A DNA stretch of 64,000 nucleotides from Fibrobacterota bacterium (GTDB lineage Bacteria > Fibrobacterota > Fibrobacteria > UBA11236), in NCBI GenBank assembly GCA_019509785.1, contig JAEKLQ010000022.1, forward strand, positions 211,936 to 275,935. The letters are read 5' to 3'. Position 1 is the first letter of the stretch. Each line of letters begins with the position of its first letter. Below the pieces are notes generated by a model. It was given only the letters and a program-made list of their open reading frames with translations, did no database searches and was not told the DNA's origin. Below are positions 55,539 to 64,000 of this stretch, in pieces. A program made the position numbers and the translations under genes.

Positions 55539-57815
55539 ATGCTCTGGCGGACATTCCTGGCAGTCCTCATCGCTGCATGCGCGGCGGGGGCCGCCGCCCC
55601 GCCCTTCCTGCCGGGCGCCGGACCCACGCCTCCGCCCACCGCTCCCGATTCCACCCATCCCGGACGCGTTCCCATCACCGACAGCGCCTCGGCGCGGGCC
55701 GCCACATCCGCGGCGCCGGTCCTGCCCGACTCTTCGCGACGCGCCGGTTCGGTAATGCCGCGCGATTCGGCGGCCCTCGCCAAGGATACCCTCCGGCCCG
55801 TTTACCGTTGGACCGCCCCGGAGGATTTCGATACCTGCCGCGTCGCGCAAGGGGCCTTGCCCTGTTGGCGCGGTTCCCGCGACGTGGCCAACCAGGAAAT
55901 CGGTTTCCCCGGCCCGCGCGCCTGGTCCCTGTCCCTCACCCATTGGCGGCCGTTGCCGCAGGCCTCCCCCTATTTCCCCTTCTGGAAGGACTCGCCTTAT
56001 CTTTCCGGCGGCCTGCCGCCGCCCGAACGCTTCGCCCTGCATCGCACCGGCGGCGACCTGGACGGCATCGACGAGGCCTGGACGCCCGTCATGCCTTTGG
56101 ATACGCCCGTGACGCGCCTTACATGGACGCGAGGCGCGCTTACCTTGAACCAATTCGATCTACGCCTAAATCGCATGCTATCGCAGCGGGCCTACCTGGG
56201 CTTCGAATACTACACGTCCACGGCCGATTCCGCGACCTACGACTACCAATTCAACGTGCACCAGCCTTACCTGGGGGGATGGGGCTTCCTGGGCAAGTTG
56301 TATAAGCCCATCGATCGCGATAGCGCATCTTTGGTGCTGGCGGGGACCTCGCATACCATCCATGCCCTGACGATACGGCCGCGCATCGGGTTCTGGCTCG
56401 ATAGCAATCGCGTCCTCGAGGCCTTCCTCGACGAGACGCGCAATTCCACCAGCCTCACCTATCCCACCGGACTGCCGCATCCGGCCAGCACGACCATTCT
56501 TCCCAGCGGGCCCGACAGCATGCAGGCCCTGATGCCTGCGCGCTTCTCCGCCCTCACGGAGGGCGTGCTTTACGGCGAAACGCATGCGGATTGGACCGGC
56601 CAGTTCGAAGCCGCCCACGGGAGCGCCGATGAAAGCGAAACGCGGGGCCGTGGCGCGGATGCGTCCAAGGACGCGCTCGGCGGCGAACTCTTCCGCCTGC
56701 GCGCGATGGCCCGGGCCGATAGCTTGCCCGGAAGGCCTTCCCTTTCCGCGCAGGCCCGCAGCGAGTTTTGGACCGGGGATCCCGTGCTGGGCGGGGCCGG
56801 GGTCGGGACGAGCGGCTGGGGTGATGATGAAGAGGCGGAAGCGCGGGTGGCCCCGGAGTTCGGGCCCTTGGGCTTGGAGGGATCTGCGGGAATGGGCCGC
56901 GCCAGCCGCATGGCGGACCGGGTGGAATGGCTGCCCCGCTTCGGCGCCGAAGCCCGACTGCGTTTGCCCTTGGGCTTTTCGGTAACGGCATCCGGCGCTT
57001 CGCGGGCCGAGGATCCCAACTGGGAAATGCTATACCGCACCAATCCGGCGCGCTTCCGTTACGCCAATCCTTCGCTTGGCCCGCGCACCGATCGCACCTA
57101 TCGGGGCGCGGCGGCCTGGGCCTGGTCGCGTTACTCCCTGGAACTGGGATTCGATCGCTTCGCCGGCAAGGACGTTTGGCTGCCGCGGGTGCTGCCCGGC
57201 CGCGAGGCCTGCGGGGCTTTGGCGGATTCGTCATATACGAAGCTCGCAGGAACCACGTGTTCGGAGGGCGCGGTTGACAGTTCGGGCGCGATTTCCGGAT
57301 CCGAGGCGGCCGCGGAACCGAGCGTGCCCGACTCGCTGGCCTTGGCCCTGCGCAACTATTCCCGGGAAACCATCGACGCTTGGCATCTCGGCGTCGGTTT
57401 CGGGCTGGGGAATTGGAGCCTGGATTTACGCGAACGCTTCGTCCTCTCGCGCCAGGTCGAAGATCCGGATCTGAAGATCGGCTTCACGGATCGTTCCGTT
57501 CCCCAACGCGTTTTCCAAGGCCGTCTGGCCTGGAAGCGCAGCCTGGTGGAGGATCGCCTCAAGGTCGATTTCGCATGGAACTGGGAATGGTTCTCGACGC
57601 GCTACGCTTGGGCGCCCGACCTATCCGGGGCCTCCACGCTTACCAAGCTCGACGAATACCTGGTCCTCGACTTCGAGGCCCATATGCGCATCAAGACCTT
57701 CCTGCTCTACTTCGATGCCATGAACCTCAACCACGATCGATACGCGACCGAGCCCGGGGTGCACCCGCCCGGCCTCAACTTCCGCTTCGGCGTGGACTGG
57801 ACGCTTTGGAACTAA
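55539..57815 (+). CDS. Putative outer-membrane beta-barrel protein
   Basis: This 758-residue protein has a signal peptide, a Pro/Ser/Ala-rich linker (about 20-90), and a long aromatic beta-strand-rich region typical of outer-membrane barrels, with a C-terminal aromatic strand FRFGVDWTLWN. It resembles TonB-dependent-type barrels without an obvious plug. It is followed by a GH26 mannanase gene 83 bases downstream, so a role in polysaccharide uptake or display is possible. No close family is recognised. Confidence 0.6.
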   Translation: MLWRTFLAVLIAACAAGAAAPPFLPGAGPTPPPTAPDSTHPGRVPITDSASARAATSAAPVLPDSSRRAGSVMPRDSAALAKDTLRPVYRWTAPEDFDTCRVAQGALPCWRGSRDVANQEIGFPGPRAWSLSLTHWRPLPQASPYFPFWKDSPYLSGGLPPPERFALHRTGGDLDGIDEAWTPVMPLDTPVTRLTWTRGALTLNQFDLRLNRMLSQRAYLGFEYYTSTADSATYDYQFNVHQPYLGGWGFLGKLYKPIDRDSASLVLAGTSHTIHALTIRPRIGFWLDSNRVLEAFLDETRNSTSLTYPTGLPHPASTTILPSGPDSMQALMPARFSALTEGVLYGETHADWTGQFEAAHGSADESETRGRGADASKDALGGELFRLRAMARADSLPGRPSLSAQARSEFWTGDPVLGGAGVGTSGWGDDEEAEARVAPEFGPLGLEGSAGMGRASRMADRVEWLPRFGAEARLRLPLGFSVTASGASRAEDPNWEMLYRTNPARFRYANPSLGPRTDRTYRGAAAWAWSRYSLELGFDRFAGKDVWLPRVLPGREACGALADSSYTKLAGTTCSEGAVDSSGAISGSEAAAEPSVPDSLALALRNYSRETIDAWHLGVGFGLGNWSLDLRERFVLSRQVEDPDLKIGFTDRSVPQRVFQGRLAWKRSLVEDRLKVDFAWNWEWFSTRYAWAPDLSGASTLTKLDEYLVLDFEAHMRIKTFLLYFDAMNLNHDRYATEPGVHPPGLNFRFGVDWTLWN

Positions 57816-57898
57816 AGACCCCGGGGCAAAGCCGGCTGGAATGAATTAGGCTTCGGCTACGAGCCCCGGCCCTCCTGAGGGATTCGCGGGAGGTCCCC

Positions 57899-59182
57899 AT
57901 GCGTGATATGCGGTTCGCTCTGACTGGGCTTTTCGCGGCCTTATGCCTTTCGGCAACGGCGCCCGCCGCCTTCGCCAACGCCCTTCTCGACGATAGCGCC
58001 GACGCCCGGACCCGCCAGGTTTGGGAATACCTCCAGGCGCAATACGGCAAGAAGATGCTCACCGGTTGTTGGACGGAAAGCCAGTACGGGGGCGCCCAAG
58101 CCTTCCATGCCTGCACGAACGAATGGCCCGCCATCTTCGGGCAGGACATGAATAGCTGGTACCAGAGCCGGACGGACAAGCTCTGGTCCGATACCTGGGC
58201 CGGGAACATCGCGCAATTCAAGACCGCCTGGGGCCGGCGCGAAATCATCCAGGTGAATTGGCATTGGCAGAATGTCGCCCATAAGGATGCCAAAGGCGCT
58301 TATACCGATGATGCCTGGTCCGAGCTGACGGACAAGGAGTGGTCGGATATCGTTACGCCGGGCACGGCCACGTACGACGCAATGATCGAGGACGTCGATT
58401 ACCACGTCGTCAATTTCCTGAAGAAACTCGTCGATGCGACCGGGCCCATCCCAATCTTGTTCCGGCCCTTGCATGAGATCGACGGCGGCTGGTTCTGGTG
58501 GACCTGCAAGAGCGATCCGGCCAAGACCGCCAAGCTCTACGGCATAGTACAAGATCGTATCATCAAGTATCACCATATGCACAACCTGATTTGGATCTAC
58601 AATCCGGGGGTCCTATGCGACGGCGGAAGTTGGCCCCCGTACGAGGCTTCGGAATACCCGCGGCGCAAGGCCTTCTACGTCGGCGATGCCCGTTGCGATC
58701 TGGTCGGGATCGATCTCTACGATTGGGACTGGATCAACAAGGGTACTTACGCTCCGGATGGAAAGGACTACGGCAAAACATACCGGGATGCCTGGAAGCT
58801 CATGCAAGCCGTCACCAACACCAAGATGATCGCCTTAAGCGAATGCCAAGGCTTCCCGGACCCCGCAAAGTCCTTCACCGATTCGACCTTCGCCCCCTGG
58901 CTCTACGCCTTGCCTTGGTACTCCGACGAAGCCAACGGCGTAGCCTGCACCGTCCTGAGCCGGCGCGTAGGAAGCGCGTATATGCTGAACGCCGGCGACC
59001 TTCCCGATTTCAGTAAACCGGCGGCGATCCTATCCGGCAAGCCGAAAGCGCGCTTGATCGCGGCTCGCGGCGATATGCATTTATGGATCGTGCCGGCGGA
59101 TGAAAAAACCGAAGCGGCCAACGCCTTGGGGAGGATTTTCCCGTTGCCGGCGGCCGCTCGGGGAAAGCGCGTAACCCCTTAA
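57899..59182 (+). CDS. GH26 beta-mannanase-like glycoside hydrolase
   Basis: This 427-residue secreted enzyme matches GH26. The acid/base Glu193 lies in LFRPLHEIDGGWFWW, and the nucleophile Glu315 in IALSECQGFP. GH26 members cleave beta-1,4-mannans, and some act on other beta-glycans. A signal peptide covers residues 1-27. The C-terminal part lacks an obvious sorting tail, unlike several other secreted proteins here. Mannan degradation fits the carbohydrate-active theme. Confidence 0.88.
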   Translation: MRDMRFALTGLFAALCLSATAPAAFANALLDDSADARTRQVWEYLQAQYGKKMLTGCWTESQYGGAQAFHACTNEWPAIFGQDMNSWYQSRTDKLWSDTWAGNIAQFKTAWGRREIIQVNWHWQNVAHKDAKGAYTDDAWSELTDKEWSDIVTPGTATYDAMIEDVDYHVVNFLKKLVDATGPIPILFRPLHEIDGGWFWWTCKSDPAKTAKLYGIVQDRIIKYHHMHNLIWIYNPGVLCDGGSWPPYEASEYPRRKAFYVGDARCDLVGIDLYDWDWINKGTYAPDGKDYGKTYRDAWKLMQAVTNTKMIALSECQGFPDPAKSFTDSTFAPWLYALPWYSDEANGVACTVLSRRVGSAYMLNAGDLPDFSKPAAILSGKPKARLIAARGDMHLWIVPADEKTEAANALGRIFPLPAAARGKRVTP

Positions 59183-59205
59183 TCGCGAACCGAGGTCCGA
59201 CCGGC

Positions 59206-59937
59206 TTAACCCTTGGTCCTGAGCAAGTCCTTCATGTCGCGCACCGCGCGTTCGAAGCCCACCAGCACGGCCCGGCCCACGATGGAATGGCCGATGTTCA
59301 GTTCCCATAAGCCCTTGATCTCGGAGATGGGCCCCACGTTGCGGTAGTTGAGGCCGTGGCCGGCATTGACCATCAGGCCGCTCTTCTGGGCCACCTGGGA
59401 CATGTTGTCCAGCTTCACCAGCTCTTCTTCCCACTCGTTGCCTTCGCCGAAATCGTAGGCGCTCGCGTATTGCCCGGTATGCAATTCGATGAAGCGGGCG
59501 CCGGTGCGCACGGCCGCCTTGATCTGGTGCAGCTCCGCGTCCACGAAGAGGGAGACGGACACGTCGTGCTTATGCAGGGAGTTGACCATCTTCATGATAT
59601 CGTCCACGCGGGCCGCCACGTCCAGGCCGCCCTCGGTGGTCAGCTCTTCCCGCTTCTCGGGAACCAGGGTCACCATATCGGGCAGCACGTCGATGGCGAA
59701 TTGCAGCATCTCGGGGGTGGGCGCCATCTCCAGGTTGAGATGGGTGGTTACGGTTTGCCGCAGGAGCCGGATGTCCCGCTCCTGCATGTGGCGGCGGTCC
59801 TCGCGCAGGTGGGCGGTGATGCCATCGGCCCCGGCCAGCTCGCAGATGATGGCGGCCGCGATGGGATCGGGCTCGCGCACCTTTCGCGCTTCGCGGATGG
59901 TGGCCACATGATCGATATTCACGCCCAGCTTCGGCAT
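59206..59937 (-). CDS. pdxJ: Pyridoxine 5'-phosphate synthase
   Basis: This 243-residue TIM-barrel enzyme condenses 3-amino-1-hydroxyacetone phosphate with deoxyxylulose phosphate to form pyridoxine 5'-phosphate. Family motifs are [15 protein letters not shown] at the start, [16 protein letters not shown] near 36-51, [16 protein letters not shown] near 90-105 and [14 protein letters not shown]. It is a single gene, convergent with the mannanase gene. Confidence 0.96.
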   Translation of the reverse strand: MPKLGVNIDHVATIREARKVREPDPIAAAIICELAGADGITAHLREDRRHMQERDIRLLRQTVTTHLNLEMAPTPEMLQFAIDVLPDMVTLVPEKREELTTEGGLDVAARVDDIMKMVNSLHKHDVSVSLFVDAELHQIKAAVRTGARFIELHTGQYASAYDFGEGNEWEEELVKLDNMSQVAQKSGLMVNAGHGLNYRNVGPISEIKGLWELNIGHSIVGRAVLVGFERAVRDMKDLLRTKG

Positions 59938-60004
59938 AACTTCCTCGTTTCAGGCCGGACCATCGCGGACCGGACCCAATAAATAGCTAACCGCGCGGCC
60001 GTTT

Positions 60005-61495
60005 TCACTTGGAAGCCGGGTTATCGTCTTGCGGTATCCGCTTTTCCTTCGGACGCGCTCCCGTCGCTCCCGCGGAAGGCTTGGCTGGCGGCTTCGCGCC
60101 GGCAGGCTTCGCGGACGCTTTCGCCGGCGCTTTCCCGGCAACCGGGGAAGCGGTCTTTCCCTTCACCGGCTTCGCTCCGCCGGGGGCTTTCGAGATCGTG
60201 GCCGGCGGGTTCGCGGGCGTTTTAGGAAGACCTTTCGCCGGCGCTTTCGAACCGCTGGCCGGTTTCGCGGCCGCGGATGTCGTCTTGGCTCCCATGGGCG
60301 ATTCCGCTTTAGGCCCCGTTATACCGGCTTCGGACGGGAGCGTATCCGGGGCCGACACGGACGCCAGGTCCACCAGTTCAAGCCCGATCTCGTTGAAGCG
60401 CGGCGTTTCCGCCGCGATGGCCTTGGACAACCTGCGGAATCCGGTCTCGCTGAACGGCAATACCAGCACGGCTTCGCCGGACTTTTGCGCGAGGGCGGTT
60501 TTGCGCGCCAGTTCCTCTTCGACATGGGCGCTGTCGCGGAAGGGGGACAAGGTGCGGCTGCGCGCGCCCTGGGCGGCCGCGGCCTGGCGCGCCAGGCTGC
60601 GTTGCGATCCCGTCAGGTCCAGGAACACCAGCCTACGCCGGGCGGTGAACTGGAACAGCTTGTCGAGCAGAGGCTGGTTCTCGATGGCGCGATCCCCGTA
60701 ACGACTCGCGAAACCTTCCGCCTTGGGCAAGCTGTCCATGGCTTTCCCCAGGATGCGATCCACGTCCTCTTTGCCATGATGGATGTAGAGGGCGTTCTTC
60801 CCGGGATCGACGTAAGGATAAGCCGAAGGCTCCATCGGCAATTCGGCGAGGATCCCGTCGCGGCCGTCCCCGTCGCGCAAGGCCCGCAAGGCGGGATTGG
60901 GATTATACGGATCGATCACCAAGGTCTTGCCCCAATCGGCATCCTTCAGGGACTGGGCCTGGGAGAGGGAAAGGGAATCCAATCCGATGAAGACGACGGC
61001 CAGCCGCGCGGCGCCCGCCCGGACCGGGCCGCCCAGGCTGGCGCGCAGTTTGATGCGCTGGCCGTTGGATTCCAGCAGGTACTCCACGCTCTTTCCGGAG
61101 GGCCGGGATTCGGCGCCTTGGACCACGACGATGCCGCGGGCGCGGCAGGTTTTCTCGATGTCCAGCGCGTATTCGTAGAGGGGCTTCCCCTTGGGGAGGA
61201 TGATTTCGAAATAGCCGGGCTTGCGTTTCAGGCTCTTGGGGCCCAGTCCGTTGGCGTGCTCCAGGGGATCGAATAGCCGTTCGTGCCAGCGCCCGCCGCT
61301 GGTATCGGCGGAGACGGCGGGGAGAACATCGCCGGAGTCCCTTGCGGGTCCGGAGGGAATGACGCTATCCGCGGGGGCATGGGAGCCGATGGACGGCATT
61401 AAGGAATGGGGTAGGACGCGACCCGCCAACCGGCCCAGGGCGATGAGGCCCGCGGTAAGGACGATGAAGATCAGGAGTTTCCGGACAACGCCCAT
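60005..61495 (-). CDS. YibQ-like divergent polysaccharide deacetylase family protein
   Basis: The protein (496 residues from ATG 61493-61495) has an N-terminal membrane/signal segment, a linker, and a divergent polysaccharide deacetylase (DUF610/YibQ-like) domain (about residues 130-360): LAVVFIGLDSLSLSQAQSL, LAELPMEPSAYPYVDPG, and LVFLDLTGSQRSLARQAAA. The last 120 residues are a Lys/Ala/Pro-rich tail (APAKGLPKTPA style) of histone H1-like composition. The family is usually periplasmic, with unproven activity. It diverges from miaA across 51 bases. Confidence 0.75.
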   Translation of the reverse strand: MGVVRKLLIFIVLTAGLIALGRLAGRVLPHSLMPSIGSHAPADSVIPSGPARDSGDVLPAVSADTSGGRWHERLFDPLEHANGLGPKSLKRKPGYFEIILPKGKPLYEYALDIEKTCRARGIVVVQGAESRPSGKSVEYLLESNGQRIKLRASLGGPVRAGAARLAVVFIGLDSLSLSQAQSLKDADWGKTLVIDPYNPNPALRALRDGDGRDGILAELPMEPSAYPYVDPGKNALYIHHGKEDVDRILGKAMDSLPKAEGFASRYGDRAIENQPLLDKLFQFTARRRLVFLDLTGSQRSLARQAAAAQGARSRTLSPFRDSAHVEEELARKTALAQKSGEAVLVLPFSETGFRRLSKAIAAETPRFNEIGLELVDLASVSAPDTLPSEAGITGPKAESPMGAKTTSAAAKPASGSKAPAKGLPKTPANPPATISKAPGGAKPVKGKTASPVAGKAPAKASAKPAGAKPPAKPSAGATGARPKEKRIPQDDNPASK

Positions 61496-61546
61496 CGCAG
61501 GTCCCGCCAAGATAGAAAATCCGCCCCGCTGAACTATCATTATCGC

Positions 61547-62506
61547 ATGCTGATTGCCGCTCTGTGCGGCGCCACCGCGGTCGGAAAGTCCGCCGTGGCC
61601 CTGCGCCTGGCCCGGGCCAACGGGTTCGAAATCATCTCCGCCGACTCGCGTCAGATCTACCGCGGCCTTTCCATCGGAACCGGCGCGCCCTCGGCCGAAG
61701 AATTCGCCTCCGTCCCGCACCATCTCCTGGGCATCCTCGATCCATCCCAGGCTTTTTCGCCGCGCGCCTTCCCGCCGTTGGTGCATGCGCTTTTGGACTC
61801 CCGTCCTGAAACGCGCTTCCTCATCGTGGGAGGTACCGGCCTGTATCTCAAGGAACTGTTCTTCCCGTCCCCCTTCGATCGAGGGCCCACGCCCGAAGCC
61901 GTCAAGAACGAAGTGCAGGAACGGCTGCGCGTCCTAGGCGCGCCGGCATTGCACGCCCAGTTGGCCGCGGTCGATCCCGAAGCCGCCGCTTCCGTGCATC
62001 CCAACGACGCCTACCGCATCGCCAAGCGCTGGGAAAACCTGGTCCTGATGGGGGAGAGTTATACGAGCCTGGCAGGACCGGCCGTGCGCGATCCGCGTCT
62101 TGCCGATGTCCCGCTCATCTGCCTCGATCGCGAGCGCGAGGATCTGTACCGGCGCATCGACGCGCGCGTGGAAGACATGCTGCGCTCGGGCTGGCTCGAG
62201 GAAGCCCGGGCCCTCTCAGCCGATCCCGCTTGGAGCGCTTCGCCCGCCTCCAGCTCGCTCGGCTACGCGGAAATGACGGAGGTGGCGGCAGGACGTCTGA
62301 GCCAATCCGCGGCCTTGGCGGCCATTCAGAAGCGCACCCGTAACTACGCGAAACGGCAGCGCACTTTTTTCCGTCGCCAATTACCAGGAGCCCTCCAGTG
62401 GGAGGCGCACGCGTTCGAGGCCTTGTGCGAAAGCCGCGACTGGCAATGGGAATCAGTGTCGGCCGGCCTGAGAACCGCCCCAAACAGCGAAGAATCGGGG
62501 CTTTAA
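61547..62506 (+). CDS. miaA: tRNA dimethylallyltransferase
   Basis: This 319-residue enzyme adds a dimethylallyl group to A37 of tRNAs reading UNN codons. The P-loop ATAVGKSA lies at residues 9-16, followed by ISADSRQIYRG and FLIVGGTGLYLKEL. The RNA-binding domain with RTRNYAKRQRTFFRR closes the sequence. It lies just upstream of the tRNA-Ile gene. Confidence 0.95.
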   Translation: MLIAALCGATAVGKSAVALRLARANGFEIISADSRQIYRGLSIGTGAPSAEEFASVPHHLLGILDPSQAFSPRAFPPLVHALLDSRPETRFLIVGGTGLYLKELFFPSPFDRGPTPEAVKNEVQERLRVLGAPALHAQLAAVDPEAAASVHPNDAYRIAKRWENLVLMGESYTSLAGPAVRDPRLADVPLICLDREREDLYRRIDARVEDMLRSGWLEEARALSADPAWSASPASSSLGYAEMTEVAAGRLSQSAALAAIQKRTRNYAKRQRTFFRRQLPGALQWEAHAFEALCESRDWQWESVSAGLRTAPNSEESGL

Positions 62507-62519
62507 GGCCGCCCTTCCC

Positions 62520-62548
62520 TTGACGCGGAACCTGGTCCAAGCTACTTT
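62520..62548 (+). promoter_or_regulatory. Promoter of tRNA-Ile
   Basis: TTGACG (62520-62525) and TACTTT (62543-62548) are separated by 17 bases, placing transcription start a few bases before the tRNA. This is a good sigma-70-type match. Confidence 0.7.
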
Positions 62549-62562
62549 TGCACCCCTGTTTC

Positions 62563-62639
62563 GGGTCCGTAGCTCAGTTGGTTAGAGCATCGCTCTGATA
62601 AGGCGGGGGTCGGCAGTTCAAGTCTGCCCGGGCCCACCA
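62563..62639 (+). tRNA. tRNA-Ile (anticodon GAT)
   Basis: This 77-base gene forms a full cloverleaf: acceptor GGGTCCG with CGGGCCC (one T-G pair), D arm AGCTCAGTTGGTTAGAGC, an anticodon loop CTGATAA with GAT at positions 34-36, a T arm GGCAG-TTCAAGT-CTGCC, and an encoded CCA end. It reads AUC/AUU codons. The sequence after it changes character, so its 3' end may be an integration site. Confidence 0.96.
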
Positions 62640-62935
62640 TCAGGCTCCCCTTTCTTCTGAAATCGTGAGATTTCGGGAGATCGAGGGAGACCAGATGGCC
62701 CCCCATTAGGTCTTCACCCTACGAAGGCCTCTCTCCTACTCCGAAAAAGTGGACGCTTTGTGGACACCCCGTCACAATCAACCGGGTGCCTTGGGCGGGT
62801 TCTCTGTTGTAATGCATGCACCGTGGTTCCTAGTGGAACACGAATCCGGAATTTTCTCGAAACGAAAATTTATGGTTACCTCCATAGGACTTGTGGGCGG
62901 GCGGCGTTTTTATAGACTGAGTGAAGGAGGGCGCT
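62640..62935. other. Region after tRNA-Ile with changed composition
   Basis: These 296 bases after the tRNA are more AT-rich than the window at large and contain no convincing gene. There is a seven-base inverted repeat AATTTTC/GAAAATT (62850-62870) and a -10-like TATAGA just before the first gene. It looks like the entry end of an inserted element, but no att repeat can be confirmed inside the window. Confidence 0.45.
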
Positions 62936-63280
62936 ATGTCACAGATGTCTTATGGCCACAGGCCAGATCTTCCAAGTGTTCCAACCACGGCGGAGGCATT
63001 GGTGTTCGAGCAGAACACATTCCTTATCAAATGCGCTCAGCATGCAGGCGTGCAAAACATAGATTCACTCTTGTTCGGGGAAATAGGACAAGCCTTCGTT
63101 AGAAAAGACCCAGAAGGTTATGCGAAGTACGTCAGGTATCGAGATATCCTAGACCGGATGTACTTCACGTGGAAGTCGCTGGAAGGGGCCGACAAGCTTT
63201 ACGACTTCGAGGCGAACACGCAGTTGTTCGCTTGGGATGAACAACGAAAACATTTGCGGTCTCAGTTGTTGGGGATCTGA
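62936..63280 (+). CDS. Hypothetical protein of candidate island (114 aa)
   Basis: ATG 62936 follows a strong AAGGAGG site. The product is a soluble, charged helix-rich protein with no known motif, including a Tyr/Asp-rich segment RYRDILDRMYFTWKSLEGADK. It is the first of three short genes beyond tRNA-Ile and is lower in GC than neighbours on the other side. Confidence 0.6.
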   Translation: MSQMSYGHRPDLPSVPTTAEALVFEQNTFLIKCAQHAGVQNIDSLLFGEIGQAFVRKDPEGYAKYVRYRDILDRMYFTWKSLEGADKLYDFEANTQLFAWDEQRKHLRSQLLGI

Positions 63281-63282
63281 TC

Positions 63283-63642
63283 GTGCCATTGTATAACATC
63301 GACCGTGAACGGGTGACGTATATTCCGCATCACTCACATTACATGATCTGGAGGGATAGGCTGGAACGGGCGGGGCAGTTGCAGCCCATGATGGACAAGT
63401 TGAATGACATCGTGAGCGGCGGTGAAGTTCATACAAGCAGTTGGATTCCGGGTGATGATTGGGAGAAAAGCGGGTTTCAACCGATATTTGTGATTGCGGC
63501 CCAAGGGGTGTATGAGCACGCAGCGTTTTGCTTTGGACTATTGCTGTGGGAAGTGATGATGCGTCGAGATGAAGATGAAAGATGGTGTTTCATCAAGAAC
63601 GAAAACATTCGGGGAATGGTGTATTTCAGGGCGACATGGTAG
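63283..63642 (+). CDS. Hypothetical protein of candidate island (119 aa)
   Basis: This frame begins with GTG at 63283, two bases after the preceding stop. The product is a soluble protein rich in Trp, Arg and Asp with no recognisable motif (HSHYMIWRDRLERAG, WEKSGFQPIFVIAA). It probably shares a transcript with its two neighbours. Confidence 0.55.
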   Translation: MPLYNIDRERVTYIPHHSHYMIWRDRLERAGQLQPMMDKLNDIVSGGEVHTSSWIPGDDWEKSGFQPIFVIAAQGVYEHAAFCFGLLLWEVMMRRDEDERWCFIKNENIRGMVYFRATW

Positions 63643-63654
63643 GAAGGAGACCGT

Positions 63655-63891
63655 ATGGCATTGCCGAAAAGGATCAAAGCGGATGAGTTGGAAGCGGAAG
63701 GGTTTGTTATTCAGCGGGCTGAGGTGGCGAAGCACGAAAAATGGCATAGCTTCCGATACCTTTGCTATGGATGCAAAGATTGGGTGAGCCAAGCCAGCGT
63801 AACTGATGACGGGAGCAAAGATGGAAAGGAGCACCACTATTGCAGAAGTTGTTACGTCAAGATAGGGCGCCCCAACTACATCTTGGCGTGA
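63655..63891 (+). CDS. Small zinc-ribbon-like protein (78 aa)
   Basis: The protein starts behind a good AGGAGA site. It has Cys pairs in YLCYGCKDW (about 36-44) and YCRSCYVKIG (about 62-71), spaced as a zinc ribbon. A DNA- or RNA-binding or structural role is possible. It is the third short gene of the candidate island. A further unannotated stretch follows to the window end. Confidence 0.6.
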   Translation: MALPKRIKADELEAEGFVIQRAEVAKHEKWHSFRYLCYGCKDWVSQASVTDDGSKDGKEHHYCRSCYVKIGRPNYILA

Positions 63892-64000
63892 GAAGAATGG
63901 TTCTGTAGTGGACCGCCTTCATGGACAACCTCAGCACCGGTGTCGTCTTCCGCAAGCCGGGCGAGCGAGGTCAGGGGAAGCTTGCGGCTATATTTTGAGC

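Overview
The window is GC-rich bacterial chromosome with tightly packed genes on both strands. Several features point to a saprophytic member of the Fibrobacterota or a close relative. They are a TIGR02147-type regulator coupled to a lipoprotein (a paralogous pair typical of Fibrobacter), many secreted proteins ending in a type IX-secretion-like C-terminal beta domain, a GH26 mannanase, a GH88 hydrolase and a uronate catabolic block. This placement is an inference, because no rRNA gene lies in the window.

Positions 1-10403 (minus strand) hold the most unusual region: eleven genes, mostly overlapping by 1-16 bases, that read as one translationally coupled biosynthetic operon. In transcription order they are an ANL acyl ligase, a non-canonical KAS III-like enzyme, an AurF-like diiron oxygenase, a DUF3419/BtaA-like SAM aminocarboxypropyl transferase, a tandem GNAT protein, a radical SAM/SPASM enzyme, a free carrier protein, a class II aaRS-like amino acid:carrier protein ligase, a thioester-reductase-like SDR, a phosphopantetheinyl transferase and a ferritin-like diiron protein cut by the window edge. 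Together they suggest an amino acid tethered to a dedicated carrier protein, modified and released reductively. The product is unknown.

Positions 10545-28902 are mostly housekeeping and envelope genes: an M18 aminopeptidase, a FloA/NfeD membrane-microdomain operon, a candidate structured RNA at 16540-16700, the TIGR02147 regulator-lipoprotein pair, a dimeric dUTPase, a solute-binding lipoprotein, PriA, a FapA-like protein with a degenerate HD-GYP partner, and a membrane cytochrome-like/YceI pair.

Positions 28964-42758 hold SDR, DinB and ThuA genes, several secreted proteins, the SAM cycle pair metK/ahcY, a PEP-CTERM protein, a DUF1080 protein, and an outer-membrane protein gene broken by one base together with a relic of a paralogue.

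Positions 42727-50630 form a uronate utilisation locus: KDG kinase, KDPG aldolase, an SDR, a GH88 unsaturated uronyl hydrolase, an XRE-cupin regulator, an enolase-superfamily enzyme and a divergent Old Yellow Enzyme homologue. A perfect palindrome lies in the divergent promoter region. A short RNA with its own promoter and terminator (50713-50810) follows.

Positions 50852-62506 carry mnmA, a secreted propeller protein, an unusual Ser/Thr kinase followed directly by a small HAD phosphatase, an outer-membrane protein, a GH26 mannanase, pdxJ, a YibQ-like protein and miaA. A tRNA-Ile(GAT) gene follows. Beyond it the sequence becomes more AT-rich, with three short unrecognised genes that look like the edge of an integrated element.
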